A stretch of DNA of 8,992 bases, taken from NCBI GenBank assembly GCA_934486915.1, contig CAKSRC010000043.1, positions 1 to 8,992 of the forward strand. Direction: 5' to 3'. The number at the start of each line of letters is the position of its first letter. Positions within the stretch are counted from its first letter, which is position 1. The stretch comes from an uncultured Eubacteriales bacterium. GTDB lineage: Bacteria; Bacillota; Clostridia; Oscillospirales; Acutalibacteraceae. Below are positions 1 to 6,587 of this stretch, piece by piece. A program made the translations under genes and the position numbers. The notes beneath the pieces are model-generated. The model saw nothing but the letters and a program-made list of their open reading frames with translations, was not told the origin of the DNA and ran no database searches.

Positions 1-9
1 TTGCACAAC

Positions 10-35
10 AAAAAAACTGCACCAAAAAGGTGCAG
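10..35 (-). terminator. Rho-independent terminator of nrdDG
   Basis: On the minus strand a perfect 7-bp stem (CTGCACC / GGTGCAG, at 29-35 and 17-23) closes a five-T loop and is followed at once by seven T (positions 16-10). It lies 6 bp past the nrdG stop codon and is a textbook intrinsic terminator for the nrdD-nrdG transcript. Confidence 0.95.
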
Positions 36-40
36 CCTTG

Positions 41-556
41 TTATAATGTAAATTCTTTTTCGATAGCTTTCTTTGCTTTTATCGACGCCTTGGGGTCTAT
101 AACACGCTGGTTTTTAGAACCCCTAAATTTAATGCTCAAGCTCCTTTGCGCCATTATGAATGGGCCGTCTACAAGCGTATCCGCCTCACTCAACAATTCC
201 CGCCACGCAGGATTTTCATCCATTCCATCTATAAGCTGCTCTATTGTATAGCCAGTATACACCAAAACATCCAAATTTAATTTGTGGATTTCTCTTGCAA
301 GTATTGCAAAGGTTTTAGCTTGGAGGAATGGTTCACCCCCGGAAAATGTCACACCTTGGAGCAAAGGATTTTCCTTTATCGCTTTTAATATGTTGTCTAT
401 AGTAGTTTCATATCCGCCCATAAGGTCGTGGGTTGAGGGATTATGGCAGCCATAGCAATTGTGTTTACACCCTTGCGCAAAGACTACCATACGTATCCCC
501 GGCCCGTCTACTATCGATTCCCTAATTATCCCGGAAAGACGTAGTTTATTTTCCAT
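41..556 (-). CDS. nrdG: Anaerobic ribonucleoside-triphosphate reductase activating protein (NrdG)
   Basis: This is the radical SAM activase that installs the glycyl radical on NrdD, using a [4Fe-4S] cluster and S-adenosylmethionine in the cytoplasm. At 171 residues it has the usual NrdG length. The cluster-binding motif is CxxxCxxC at C30, C34 and C37 (within QGCKHNCYGCHNP), preceded by the typical VDGPGIR (16-22) and followed by the SAM-binding SGGEP (72-76). The C-terminal FRGSKNQRVID is also typical of the family. The ATG overlaps the nrdD stop by one base (TAATG), which implies translational coupling. A GGAAAG about 8 bases upstream and a stronger AAGGAGAT further up, both inside nrdD, could serve as ribosome binding sites. 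The gene is the last of the operon, ahead of a strong terminator. The family assignment is secure. Confidence 0.97.
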   Translation of the reverse strand: MENKLRLSGIIRESIVDGPGIRMVVFAQGCKHNCYGCHNPSTHDLMGGYETTIDNILKAIKENPLLQGVTFSGGEPFLQAKTFAILAREIHKLNLDVLVYTGYTIEQLIDGMDENPAWRELLSEADTLVDGPFIMAQRSLSIKFRGSKNQRVIDPKASIKAKKAIEKEFTL

Positions 557-2901
557 TAAATTCTTTCCATATCTCCTTTTCCAGTTCCAAGAGAGTGCTT
601 AACTCTATCTTGTACTTCGGCATATTTAGCGTCATTGAAACGATCCAATGTACCTACTAGGTAGCCCGTTATTCTTCTAATTCTCTCAAAATCAGGGTTG
701 CCGTCATTTTCTACCCTGCCGCATTGAGGACATTCATCATTTATTATTCCAGTAAATCCGCATACGGGGTCACGGTCAATAGGATGGTTAATAGAGCCAT
801 AGCCTATTCCCGATTCCTTCATGCAACGTACAACCTTTTCAAATGCCTCTAAGTTTTGAGAAACGTCGCCGTCAAGCTCAACATAAGAGATGTGACCGCC
901 GTTAGTAAGAGCATGATATGGAGCCTCAAGCTTAATTTTGTCATACGCGGTAATACCATAGTATACGGGTATATGGAATGAATTGGTGTAATATTCCCTA
1001 TCGGTAACTCCCGGGATTTTGCCATATCTTTTAGCATCCAATTTAACAAATCTTCCGGATAATCCCTCGGCAGGTGTAGCAATCAACGAGAAGTTTAGAC
1101 CATATTTTTTAGTTGCCTCGTCCATGCGCTTTCTCATATAAGAGACAATCTCTAAACCTAACTTTTGGGATTCTTCACTTTCACCATGATGTTTACCGGT
1201 CAAAGACTTCAAACATTCAGCCAAACCGATAAATCCTAAGGTTAATGTCCCATGCTTTAAAACTTCTCTTATCTCATCATTAGGAGATAGCTTTTCGGAA
1301 TCTATCCACACGCCTTGACCCATCAAGAATGGGAAATTTCTTACTAATTTTTGCGCTTGAAGCTCAAAACGCTCTAAAAGTTGATCGATAATCAAGTCTA
1401 CTTTTTCATCAAGTTTTTCATAGAATAATTCAATATTTCCATGGCTTTCTATTGCAAGTCTTGGAAGGTTTACAGAAGTAAAGCTTAAGTTACCCCTACC
1501 GTTTACAATCTCTCTTGACGGATCATAACTATTTGCCATTACCCTTGTCCTGCATCCCATATAGGCGATTTCCGTCTCAGGGTGACCGGGCTTGTAGTAT
1601 ACACTGTTAAACGGCGCATCTAAGAAGGAGAAGTTAGGGAATAATCTCTTAGCACTTACCCTACAAGCAAGTTTAAATAGGTCGTAGTTTTTGTCTTCTT
1701 TATTATAGTTAATTCCCTCTTTAACCTTAAATATATGTATTGGGAAGATAGCTGTTTCATTGTTTCCAAGGCCGGCTTCAGTCGCCAATAAAACATTTTT
1801 TATAACCATTCTGCCTTCAGCTGAAGTATCAGTACCATAGTTAATTGAACTAAACGGAACTTGAGCTCCCGCTCTCGAATGCATGGTATTTAGATTATGT
1901 ATAAGAGCCTCCATCGCTTGATATGTACGCCTATCAGTTTCCGCATAAGCGTGTTTAGCAGCAAATTTTTGTATTTTTGTAGCTAACTTTTCCCCTATTA
2001 GCGAAGATAAAATTTTAAATTCTTCTTCTTCATATTTTAAATCACTATCCAACTTTGGAAATGATCCGCTTAAATCAGAAGCTTGTTTAATAATATCCTC
2101 AGTCTTTTCCCTCGGATTTTCCAAGTCAGTCAAAAGTTCCAAAGCTCTTTCAAGGTTTTCTTTATATAACCTTTTATATGTCTTTGCTACACCCTTAGCC
2201 ATTCCATAATCAAAGTTAGGTATGCTTTGACCTCCGTGTTGGTCATTTTGGTTAGCTTGTATAGCAATACAAGCCAAAGCACTGTAGCTTGCTATATCAT
2301 TTGGTTCTCTTAAGAATCCATGGCCAGTAGAAAATCCCTTTGTAAAAAGGCGATCTATATCTATTTGACAGCATGTAGTTGTCAAGGTTAGAAAATCAAG
2401 ATCATGAATATGTATATCGCCTTCTTTATGAGCTTTTGCATGCTCCGGCTTTAGAAAATACATTTCATAAAATTGTTTTGCGCCTTCAGAACCATACTTT
2501 AGCATAGTTCCCATAGCGGTATCCCCGTCAATATTTGCATTTTCTCTTTTTACATCATTATCTTTTGCAGGTTTAAACGTTAGATCCTCATAAATTTTCA
2601 TAAGCTTTGTATTCATTTCACGAATACGAGTTCTTTCTGCTCTATATAAAATATATTCTTTGGCTGTTCGTGCATGGCCTTCCTCTACCAAAACCTTTTC
2701 TACTACATCTTGTATCTGTTCTACAGTAGGAGGAGTATCTGATAAATTATCTTTAACCTTTTGCGCTACCTTCATAGCTAAATTGCGCGCAACCTCTTTA
2801 TCACTTCCGCCAACAGACTGCGCTGCTCTATAAATAGCATTTGATACCTTATCAATATCAAATAGCACCGTTCTTCCGTCTCTTTTTATTATATTAGTCA
2901 T
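556..2901 (-). CDS. nrdD: Anaerobic (class III) ribonucleoside-triphosphate reductase, catalytic subunit NrdD
   Basis: This oxygen-sensitive glycyl-radical enzyme reduces ribonucleoside triphosphates to deoxyribonucleotides. Residues 3-92 form an ATP-cone allosteric domain (KRDGRTVLFDIDKV near the start, YRAERTRIRE at its end). The catalytic barrel follows, with candidate active-site cysteines C177/C178 (TTTCCQID) and C450 (YMGCRTRV). The C-terminal glycyl-radical motif is RRITGYLVGTLDRFN, with G746 the likely radical site. The zinc site just before it has C714, C724 and C727, but the place of the first cysteine of the usual two CxxC pairs is D711. The length of 781 residues is normal for an NrdD with a full ATP cone. 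The start is fixed by AAAGGGG 7 bases before ATG 2901. NrdG, its activase, follows with a one-base overlap. The promoter carries two NrdR-like boxes, so dNTP-dependent repression is expected. No formate or thioredoxin partner is encoded nearby. Confidence 0.97.
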   Translation of the reverse strand: MTNIIKRDGRTVLFDIDKVSNAIYRAAQSVGGSDKEVARNLAMKVAQKVKDNLSDTPPTVEQIQDVVEKVLVEEGHARTAKEYILYRAERTRIREMNTKLMKIYEDLTFKPAKDNDVKRENANIDGDTAMGTMLKYGSEGAKQFYEMYFLKPEHAKAHKEGDIHIHDLDFLTLTTTCCQIDIDRLFTKGFSTGHGFLREPNDIASYSALACIAIQANQNDQHGGQSIPNFDYGMAKGVAKTYKRLYKENLERALELLTDLENPREKTEDIIKQASDLSGSFPKLDSDLKYEEEEFKILSSLIGEKLATKIQKFAAKHAYAETDRRTYQAMEALIHNLNTMHSRAGAQVPFSSINYGTDTSAEGRMVIKNVLLATEAGLGNNETAIFPIHIFKVKEGINYNKEDKNYDLFKLACRVSAKRLFPNFSFLDAPFNSVYYKPGHPETEIAYMGCRTRVMANSYDPSREIVNGRGNLSFTSVNLPRLAIESHGNIELFYEKLDEKVDLIIDQLLERFELQAQKLVRNFPFLMGQGVWIDSEKLSPNDEIREVLKHGTLTLGFIGLAECLKSLTGKHHGESEESQKLGLEIVSYMRKRMDEATKKYGLNFSLIATPAEGLSGRFVKLDAKRYGKIPGVTDREYYTNSFHIPVYYGITAYDKIKLEAPYHALTNGGHISYVELDGDVSQNLEAFEKVVRCMKESGIGYGSINHPIDRDPVCGFTGIINDECPQCGRVENDGNPDFERIRRITGYLVGTLDRFNDAKYAEVQDRVKHSLGTGKGDMERI

Positions 2902-2921
2902 AGTGGTCCCCTTTCACAAAC

Positions 2922-2937
2922 ACACAACATATTGTGA
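2922..2937 (-). promoter_or_regulatory. NrdR box 1 (predicted repressor site, downstream of the nrdD start site)
   Basis: Read on the minus strand, the 16-mer TCACAATATGTTGTGT matches the palindromic NrdR consensus (acaCwAtATaTwGtgt) at about 14 of 16 positions. It lies roughly 15-30 bases downstream of the expected transcription start and 21 bases before the nrdD start codon, where bound NrdR would block elongation or initiation. NrdR is the ATP-cone repressor of ribonucleotide reductase operons; its gene is not in this window. The match was made by eye. Confidence 0.72.
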
Positions 2938-2958
2938 TTCATCAATACTATATTTAAT

Positions 2959-2987
2959 ATTTTACTCTATATATAGTGTAGTGTCAA
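2959..2987 (-). promoter_or_regulatory. Sigma-A type promoter of nrdDG
   Basis: On the minus strand there is a perfect -35 TTGACA (2987-2982), a 17-bp spacer (2981-2965) and a -10 TAAAAT (2964-2959). Transcription should start near 2952, giving a leader of about 50 bases before nrdD. The spacer contains most of NrdR box 2, so repressor and RNA polymerase would compete for the same DNA. Confidence 0.85.
2964..2979 (-). promoter_or_regulatory. NrdR box 2 (predicted repressor site between -35 and -10)
   Basis: The minus-strand 16-mer ACACTATATATAGAGT matches the NrdR palindrome at about 15 of 16 positions. It sits in the spacer of the nrdD promoter and overlaps the first base of the -10. Its centre is 42 bp from that of box 1, close to four full turns of B-DNA, so both sites face the same side of the helix. 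That is what cooperative NrdR binding needs, although the usual pair is about three turns apart. Confidence 0.78.
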
Positions 2988-3093
2988 CTGCGTTATAAAT
3001 AAATAAATGCTTATTAATTTCATTTTAAAACCATAATTTTTACGTTAATATAACTTTTTTACTATTATTTTTTATCCTCATATACATTGATTT
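2988..3093. other. AT-rich spacer between the ABC operon and the nrdDG promoter
   Basis: This roughly 106-bp stretch is very AT-rich and holds no gene. I looked on both strands for a GC-stemmed hairpin with a T-run that could end the ABC transporter transcript and found none; the only inverted repeat seen is a 4-bp GTTA/TAAC near 3043-3053. ABC operon messages may therefore run on into nrdDG or end in a way not visible here. Confidence 0.5.
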
Positions 3094-3675
3094 TTATGTT
3101 ATTGTATAAATAAGATCAGATAATAATTCTGCCTCATCATAATTATGTGTAATTAGTAGAATCAGATATTTTTTTGATTCTTTTTTTATAATATCCAAAA
3201 CTGGCCCCTTAGTACTATTATCCAAACCATTAAATGGTTCATCCAACAATAATATATCAGCCTCATAGGCAAGTGCACGTGCTAAGGATACCCTTCTCCT
3301 CATTCCACCACTAAGTTCACATGGTCTTTTATTTGAAAAGTCACCCAGCAAAAGCTTATTTAGCCAAAATAAAGATATTTTTTCTTTTTCATCTTCATCC
3401 AGACTTAATACAAGCTTAATATTTTCCTTTGCGCTTAAATATGGTACAAGCCTATCTTCTTGAAAGACATATGCTATCTTTTTATTTTCAAGTCCTCTTA
3501 CCCTACCACTGTCTGGAGAAATTATATTAGCAATTATATTAAAAAGGGTAGTTTTTCCACTGCCCGATTTACCTACAAAGCAAACCACACCCTTTTCCGG
3601 CAGATTAATTGAAATTCTGTCCAAAACCTTATTTGATCCAAACGACTTTGATATATTGTCAATTACTATCGCCAC
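3094..3675 (-). CDS. ABC transporter ATP-binding protein (SsuB/TauB/NrtD-like), short form
   Basis: This is the cytoplasmic ATPase that powers the importer encoded by the two preceding genes. All nucleotide-binding motifs are present in order: Walker A GKSGSGKT (35-42), Q-loop Q72, signature LSGGM (121-125), Walker B ILLLDEP (141-147), D-loop GLD (150-152) and H-loop H177. The protein stops at residue 193, only 16 residues after the H-loop histidine, whereas SsuB/TauB relatives usually run to about 240-260 residues. The core is intact, so this looks like a compact or C-terminally shortened ATPase rather than a pseudogene. The start is GTG at 3675, set by GGGGGAG about 5 bases upstream. It lies 17 bp after the permease stop, the third gene of the operon. 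The substrate cannot be told from the ATPase. Confidence 0.9.
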   Translation of the reverse strand: MAIVIDNISKSFGSNKVLDRISINLPEKGVVCFVGKSGSGKTTLFNIIANIISPDSGRVRGLENKKIAYVFQEDRLVPYLSAKENIKLVLSLDEDEKEKISLFWLNKLLLGDFSNKRPCELSGGMRRRVSLARALAYEADILLLDEPFNGLDNSTKGPVLDIIKKESKKYLILLITHNYDEAELLSDLIYTIT

Positions 3676-3692
3676 TATGCTCCCCCAACAAG

Positions 3693-4463
3693 TTATATTT
3701 TAATAAGAAATCTATTCATAATTTTTCTTATTACTGTTTCTAAGACTAAACTTAATAAAATAACCACAATTGTCCATGCAAATAAGGCCGATGTCTCAAG
3801 ATATATCTTGGATTGATATATCATTGATCCTATCGACAGCTTTGTATTGGCTATCACCTCTGCAGCAATACCCGATTTCCACGTAAAGCCCATACCTACG
3901 TTACAGGAAGCTGCAAAATACGGCATTATTGATGGTACTATAATCTTAGTAAACTGTTTTTTCTTAGATACCTTAAAAACATTCGCCATTTCCAAAAGTT
4001 CTTTATCAATATTTTCAAATCCATTTTTTATATTAACCCACACAAGAGGTAAAACCATTAAAAATGAAATAAAATTAGGTATCATGCCAGATGGAATCCA
4101 AACTAATGCTAAAATAATAAAAGAGGCAACGGGTGTGGTTTTAATAATATTAAGTATAGGCGAAAGAATATCATTTATTATCCTAAATTTATAAGTAAGT
4201 GCAGCTATTATTATGCCAAAGATTAATGCACATAAAAAACCAAGCATTATCCTGATAGTAGAGCTAAAAACTATTGTCCAAAATTGATATTCACCCAGTA
4301 AAAGAAAGAAAGTTTTAAAAACAGTCATTGGTGACGGAATTAAAACCTCCCTATTTATAAAACAATATAATAACTGCCAAATCAAAATCCAAAATAATAA
4401 AACCATAATCTTATTAATGGCATTCTTTATAATATTTTTATTTTTTATAGTAAAATCCTTCAT
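3693..4463 (-). CDS. ABC transporter permease (SsuC/TauC/NrtB-like, BPD_transp_1 family)
   Basis: This is the integral membrane subunit of the importer and should form a homodimer in the cytoplasmic membrane. Of 256 residues, hydrophobic stretches are evident at about 17-36, 64-90, 110-125, 128-146, 180-205 and 226-242, giving the usual six-segment plan. The short LIPSPMTVF after the first segment matches the P-x-P element (LPSPxxV) of SsuC/TauC-type permeases. The ATPase-docking EAA loop is recognisable at 158-181 (EMANVFKVSKKKQF, then IIVPSIMP), although the conserved glycine of EAAxxxG is a lysine (K164). The ATG overlaps the end of the substrate-binding protein gene by 26 bp and has GGGAGGAG 9 bases upstream, inside that gene, which points to coupled expression. 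The subfamily handles anions or small aromatic precursors; the actual cargo is unknown. Confidence 0.92.
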   Translation of the reverse strand: MKDFTIKNKNIIKNAINKIMVLLFWILIWQLLYCFINREVLIPSPMTVFKTFFLLLGEYQFWTIVFSSTIRIMLGFLCALIFGIIIAALTYKFRIINDILSPILNIIKTTPVASFIILALVWIPSGMIPNFISFLMVLPLVWVNIKNGFENIDKELLEMANVFKVSKKKQFTKIIVPSIMPYFAASCNVGMGFTWKSGIAAEVIANTKLSIGSMIYQSKIYLETSALFAWTIVVILLSLVLETVIRKIMNRFLIKI

Positions 4464-5421
4464 CAGGTAAGGCTCCTCCCACCGATTTAGGGTTATAGTT
4501 ATACATTACATTAAAAAATTCACTTGATCTATTTGCCATATCCATTGAATCAATATACACTATTTTACAATTAGGTATTGCATTTTTAGCTGCATCATAT
4601 CTCATTATGCCATACTTTTCCGATAATTTTGCCGACTCCTCTATATTGGAATTTACAAACTCAGTTGAGCACTTATAGTCCTCTAAAAAATTATTAAGAG
4701 AATTTTTATTGCTTTCTATAAATTCATTCGTCGCGACCAAACATCCCATTGTAAGGCTGTCTTTTTGATGTGAATTTTTCTCCCATTCATAATTTAAATC
4801 TAAAGATTTATTTATACTGCTATCCTTCATAGTTACTTGAGTGACAAAAGGTTCAGGAAGAAGCGCAACACTTATTTGATCTGACAAAAGTAAAGATGCA
4901 ATCTCCGTATGTTCAGATTTATATTCAATGCTTACATCATTTTCAGAAAGATTATTCGCCTTTAAAATATATTTTAGTGTATATTCAGCTGTAGAGCCCT
5001 GACCCGCCATATATATGGTTTTTCCCTTAAGGTTTGATATAGAATCTATCGCTTCACCTTTAGAAACAATAGAGAGCGATCCTAATGCATTAACACTTAA
5101 CATCTTAATATTATGATCGCTTTTTCGATAAAGGTTTGCTGCCATATTAGTCGGCAATGCTGCAATATCAACATCTTTATTATATATTTTAGCCATGACC
5201 TCGGACGGGTCATTGTATAATGTTATATTATTGTTTGTTTTTGCGTTGCCTGCTGAACTATCCTCTATTAACTTCACCAAGCTAAGGCCTGTTGGACCCT
5301 TTAATGCTGCTATATTTATCTCGCTTTTAGAATTATTTACCAGATTATCATTACTGCAGGCACATAGCCCTAATGACATAAGTGCCAATAAAAGAAATGC
5401 AAATACTCTTATTTCCTTCAT
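4438..5421 (-). CDS. ABC transporter substrate-binding lipoprotein (NMT1/SsuA/ThiY-like superfamily)
   Basis: This is the extracellular solute-binding protein of the importer, probably 327 residues. An upstream in-frame TTG at 5454 would add 11 residues, but those codons lie in a terminator hairpin, while ATG 5421 has AAAGGTGAT just before it and begins a signal peptide. That peptide has a basic start (MKEIR), a hydrophobic core (6-19) and a lipobox ending at C22 (LCAC), so the mature protein should be lipid-anchored to the outer face of the membrane. The INIAALKGPTGLSLVKL opening, LKGKTIYMAGQGSTAEYTLKYIL and VALLPEPFVTQV segments fit the nitrate/sulfonate/taurine/thiamine-precursor binding fold (COG0715 type). 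No riboswitch is visible that would name the ligand, and ThiY-, SsuA- or RibY-like roles are all possible. It is the first gene of the operon with the permease and ATPase. Confidence 0.88.
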   Translation of the reverse strand: MKEIRVFAFLLLALMSLGLCACSNDNLVNNSKSEINIAALKGPTGLSLVKLIEDSSAGNAKTNNNITLYNDPSEVMAKIYNKDVDIAALPTNMAANLYRKSDHNIKMLSVNALGSLSIVSKGEAIDSISNLKGKTIYMAGQGSTAEYTLKYILKANNLSENDVSIEYKSEHTEIASLLLSDQISVALLPEPFVTQVTMKDSSINKSLDLNYEWEKNSHQKDSLTMGCLVATNEFIESNKNSLNNFLEDYKCSTEFVNSNIEESAKLSEKYGIMRYDAAKNAIPNCKIVYIDSMDMANRSSEFFNVMYNYNPKSVGGALPDEGFYYKK

Positions 5422-5433
5422 AAAATCACCTTT

Positions 5434-5466
5434 AAAAAAGCCCTCCCGGATCAAACCGAAAGAGCT
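5434..5466 (-). terminator. Rho-independent terminator between the CD1247-like gene and the ABC operon
   Basis: On the minus strand AGCTCTTTCGG pairs with CCGGGAGGGCT around a six-base loop (stem 5439-5466, 11 pairs including three G-U), followed by a run of T at 5439-5434. It starts about 20 bp after the stop of the CD1247-like gene and should end the efp transcript. The T-run stops only 12 bases before the ATG of the ABC lipoprotein gene, so the hairpin also gates that operon. Confidence 0.87.
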
Positions 5467-5487
5467 CCTTTTTCTTAAATTTAAATC

Positions 5488-5907
5488 TTAGTGACAATCA
5501 CAATTTTCTTCTTTGCCGCAATCGCAACCCTCAGTACAAATATCATCAAGATCAAACTCTAAATTTTCTTTGCAGTTGGGGCATACTATTTCGCCATCCA
5601 TAAGCATATCTTCTGAAAGACAAATTGTTTCACCACAAGTCGGACAAGTTACTTCATAAAAGAAGTCATCGTCTTTGCAATCACAGTCTTCATAAAATTC
5701 TTGTTCTAAAGAACCTAAATCTTCGTCAACTGCATCAAGTTGATCGCAAATGTCGTCATATCCTTCTTCAAGATCTGAAATAGATAATGCCATCTCATCT
5801 AAAACGTCAATAATAGCTGCCATTAATTTGGTTTCTTTTTTATTTTCATCAAGCTCTAACCCTTCAGCTAAACCTCTGACAAAAGACACCTTTTCATTAA
5901 TATTCAT
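5488..5907 (-). CDS. CD1247-like protein: acidic helical N-terminus, zinc ribbon and Cys-rich tail
   Basis: This small acidic protein of 139 residues resembles the clostridial family with a 'CD1247 N-terminal domain', whose biochemical role is unknown. Residues 1-72 are helical-looking and rich in Asp/Glu (MNINEKVSFVRGLAEGL, then DVLDEMALSISDLEEGYDDI), possibly a coiled coil. A zinc ribbon follows with C88-x2-C91 and C109-x2-C112. The last 16 residues contain C124, C128, C130, C136, C138 and a terminal H139, and C75/C77 precede the ribbon; there are 13 cysteines in all. The start is ATG 5907, chosen because AAGGAGGT lies 8 bases upstream; an in-frame start at 5940 would add 11 residues with no good ribosome binding site. 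It follows efp by 41 bp and is probably on the same message. A link to translation or metal handling is only inference. Confidence 0.82.
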   Translation of the reverse strand: MNINEKVSFVRGLAEGLELDENKKETKLMAAIIDVLDEMALSISDLEEGYDDICDQLDAVDEDLGSLEQEFYEDCDCKDDDFFYEVTCPTCGETICLSEDMLMDGEIVCPNCKENLEFDLDDICTEGCDCGKEENCDCH

Positions 5908-5938
5908 AAACTTGTACCTCCTTAAATTTATATAATAC

Positions 5939-5959
5939 AAAAAAGAACTTAAGCTCTTT
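5939..5959 (-). terminator. Possible weak terminator or attenuator at the end of efp
   Basis: On the minus strand AAAGAGC and GTTCTTT can pair (7 pairs, one G-U) around TTAA, which includes the efp stop codon, and the 3' arm runs into a total of six T. The stem is short and AU-rich and would be covered by ribosomes finishing efp, so it is at best partial. It could lower expression of the CD1247-like gene. Confidence 0.3.
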
Positions 5960-6506
5960 CCATGTATTCACCGGTTCTGGTATCAATTTTGATTGCTTCC
6001 CCTTCTTCTATGAATAGAGGAACCTTAATCTCAGCGCCTGTTTCCAATTTTGCAGGCTTAGTTGCATTTGTAGCAGTATCTCCCTTAAATCCAGGATCTG
6101 TCTCTGTAACTACAAGCTCTACAAATAGTGGAGGTTCTACTCCAAAAACATTTCCTTTGTAAGACAATACTTTACAAATCATATTTTCCTTAACGAACTT
6201 AAAGTTATCACCCAAAACATTTGCTCCTATAGGAATTTGTTCGTAAGTTTCGTTATCCATAAAATAATATAGATCCCCATCATTATATAGATATTCCATT
6301 TCTCTTCTCTCAATAAAAGCAGTTGGATACTTATCGTTTGGGTTAAAAGTTCTTTCTGTCACTGCACCTGTAATGACATTTCTAATTTTAGCTCGAACAA
6401 AGGCAGCTCCCTTTCCCGGCTTTACGTGTTGAAATTCGATTATGCATACTACATTACCGTCCATTTCAAAAGTCACGCCATTTCTAAAATCTCCAGCTGA
6501 TATCAT
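5949..6506 (-). CDS. efp: Translation elongation factor P
   Basis: EF-P binds between the P and E sites of the ribosome and relieves stalling at consecutive prolines. The 185-residue length is standard. The N-terminal KOW-like domain (about 1-62) carries the conserved loop HVKPGKGAAF with K32 at its tip, the position modified in some bacteria. Two OB-like domains follow, including VTETDPGFKGDTATNATKPAKLETG and the closing VPLFIEEGEAIKIDTRTGEYMERA, which are strongly conserved EF-P signatures. No modification enzyme (EpmA, YmfI or EarP type) is encoded in the window. ATG 6506 has GGGGGA 8 bases upstream, and a near-consensus promoter lies about 30 bases above that, so efp can be expressed independently of pepQ. 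Confidence 0.98.
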   Translation of the reverse strand: MISAGDFRNGVTFEMDGNVVCIIEFQHVKPGKGAAFVRAKIRNVITGAVTERTFNPNDKYPTAFIERREMEYLYNDGDLYYFMDNETYEQIPIGANVLGDNFKFVKENMICKVLSYKGNVFGVEPPLFVELVVTETDPGFKGDTATNATKPAKLETGAEIKVPLFIEEGEAIKIDTRTGEYMERA

Positions 6507-6542
6507 TTATTTATCCCCCAATATAAAAAAACTCTTATTGCA

Positions 6543-6571
6543 ATTTTAACCTAAATTGAATATTTTTTCAA
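6543..6571 (-). promoter_or_regulatory. Sigma-A type promoter of efp
   Basis: On the minus strand TTGAAA (6571-6566), a 17-bp spacer and TAAAAT (6548-6543) make a near-consensus promoter in the 81-bp gap between pepQ and efp. Transcription should start near 6536, giving a leader of about 30 bases that contains the GGGGGA ribosome binding site. Confidence 0.78.
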
Positions 6572-6587
6572 GATGTATTTTTAAGTT

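Noticed and set aside
30..251. 73-codon plus-strand reading frame opposite nrdG
   Set aside because: It begins in the nrdG terminator stem and is antisense to a certain gene.
849..1082. 77-codon reading frame on the minus strand inside nrdD
   Set aside because: It lies wholly within the conserved nrdD catalytic region in another frame and has no recognisable motif.
3847..4194. 115-codon plus-strand reading frame opposite the permease
   Set aside because: It is antisense to a well-supported membrane protein; its hydrophobic look is the mirror of the permease, and it has no good ribosome binding site.
5422..5454. Longer start (TTG 5454) for the ABC lipoprotein
   Set aside because: The extra codons fall in the terminator hairpin and would put charged residues ahead of the signal peptide; ATG 5421 has a good ribosome binding site.
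5908..5948. Separate promoter for the CD1247-like gene
   Set aside because: There are only AT-rich TATTAT-like strings with no -35; co-transcription with efp is more likely.
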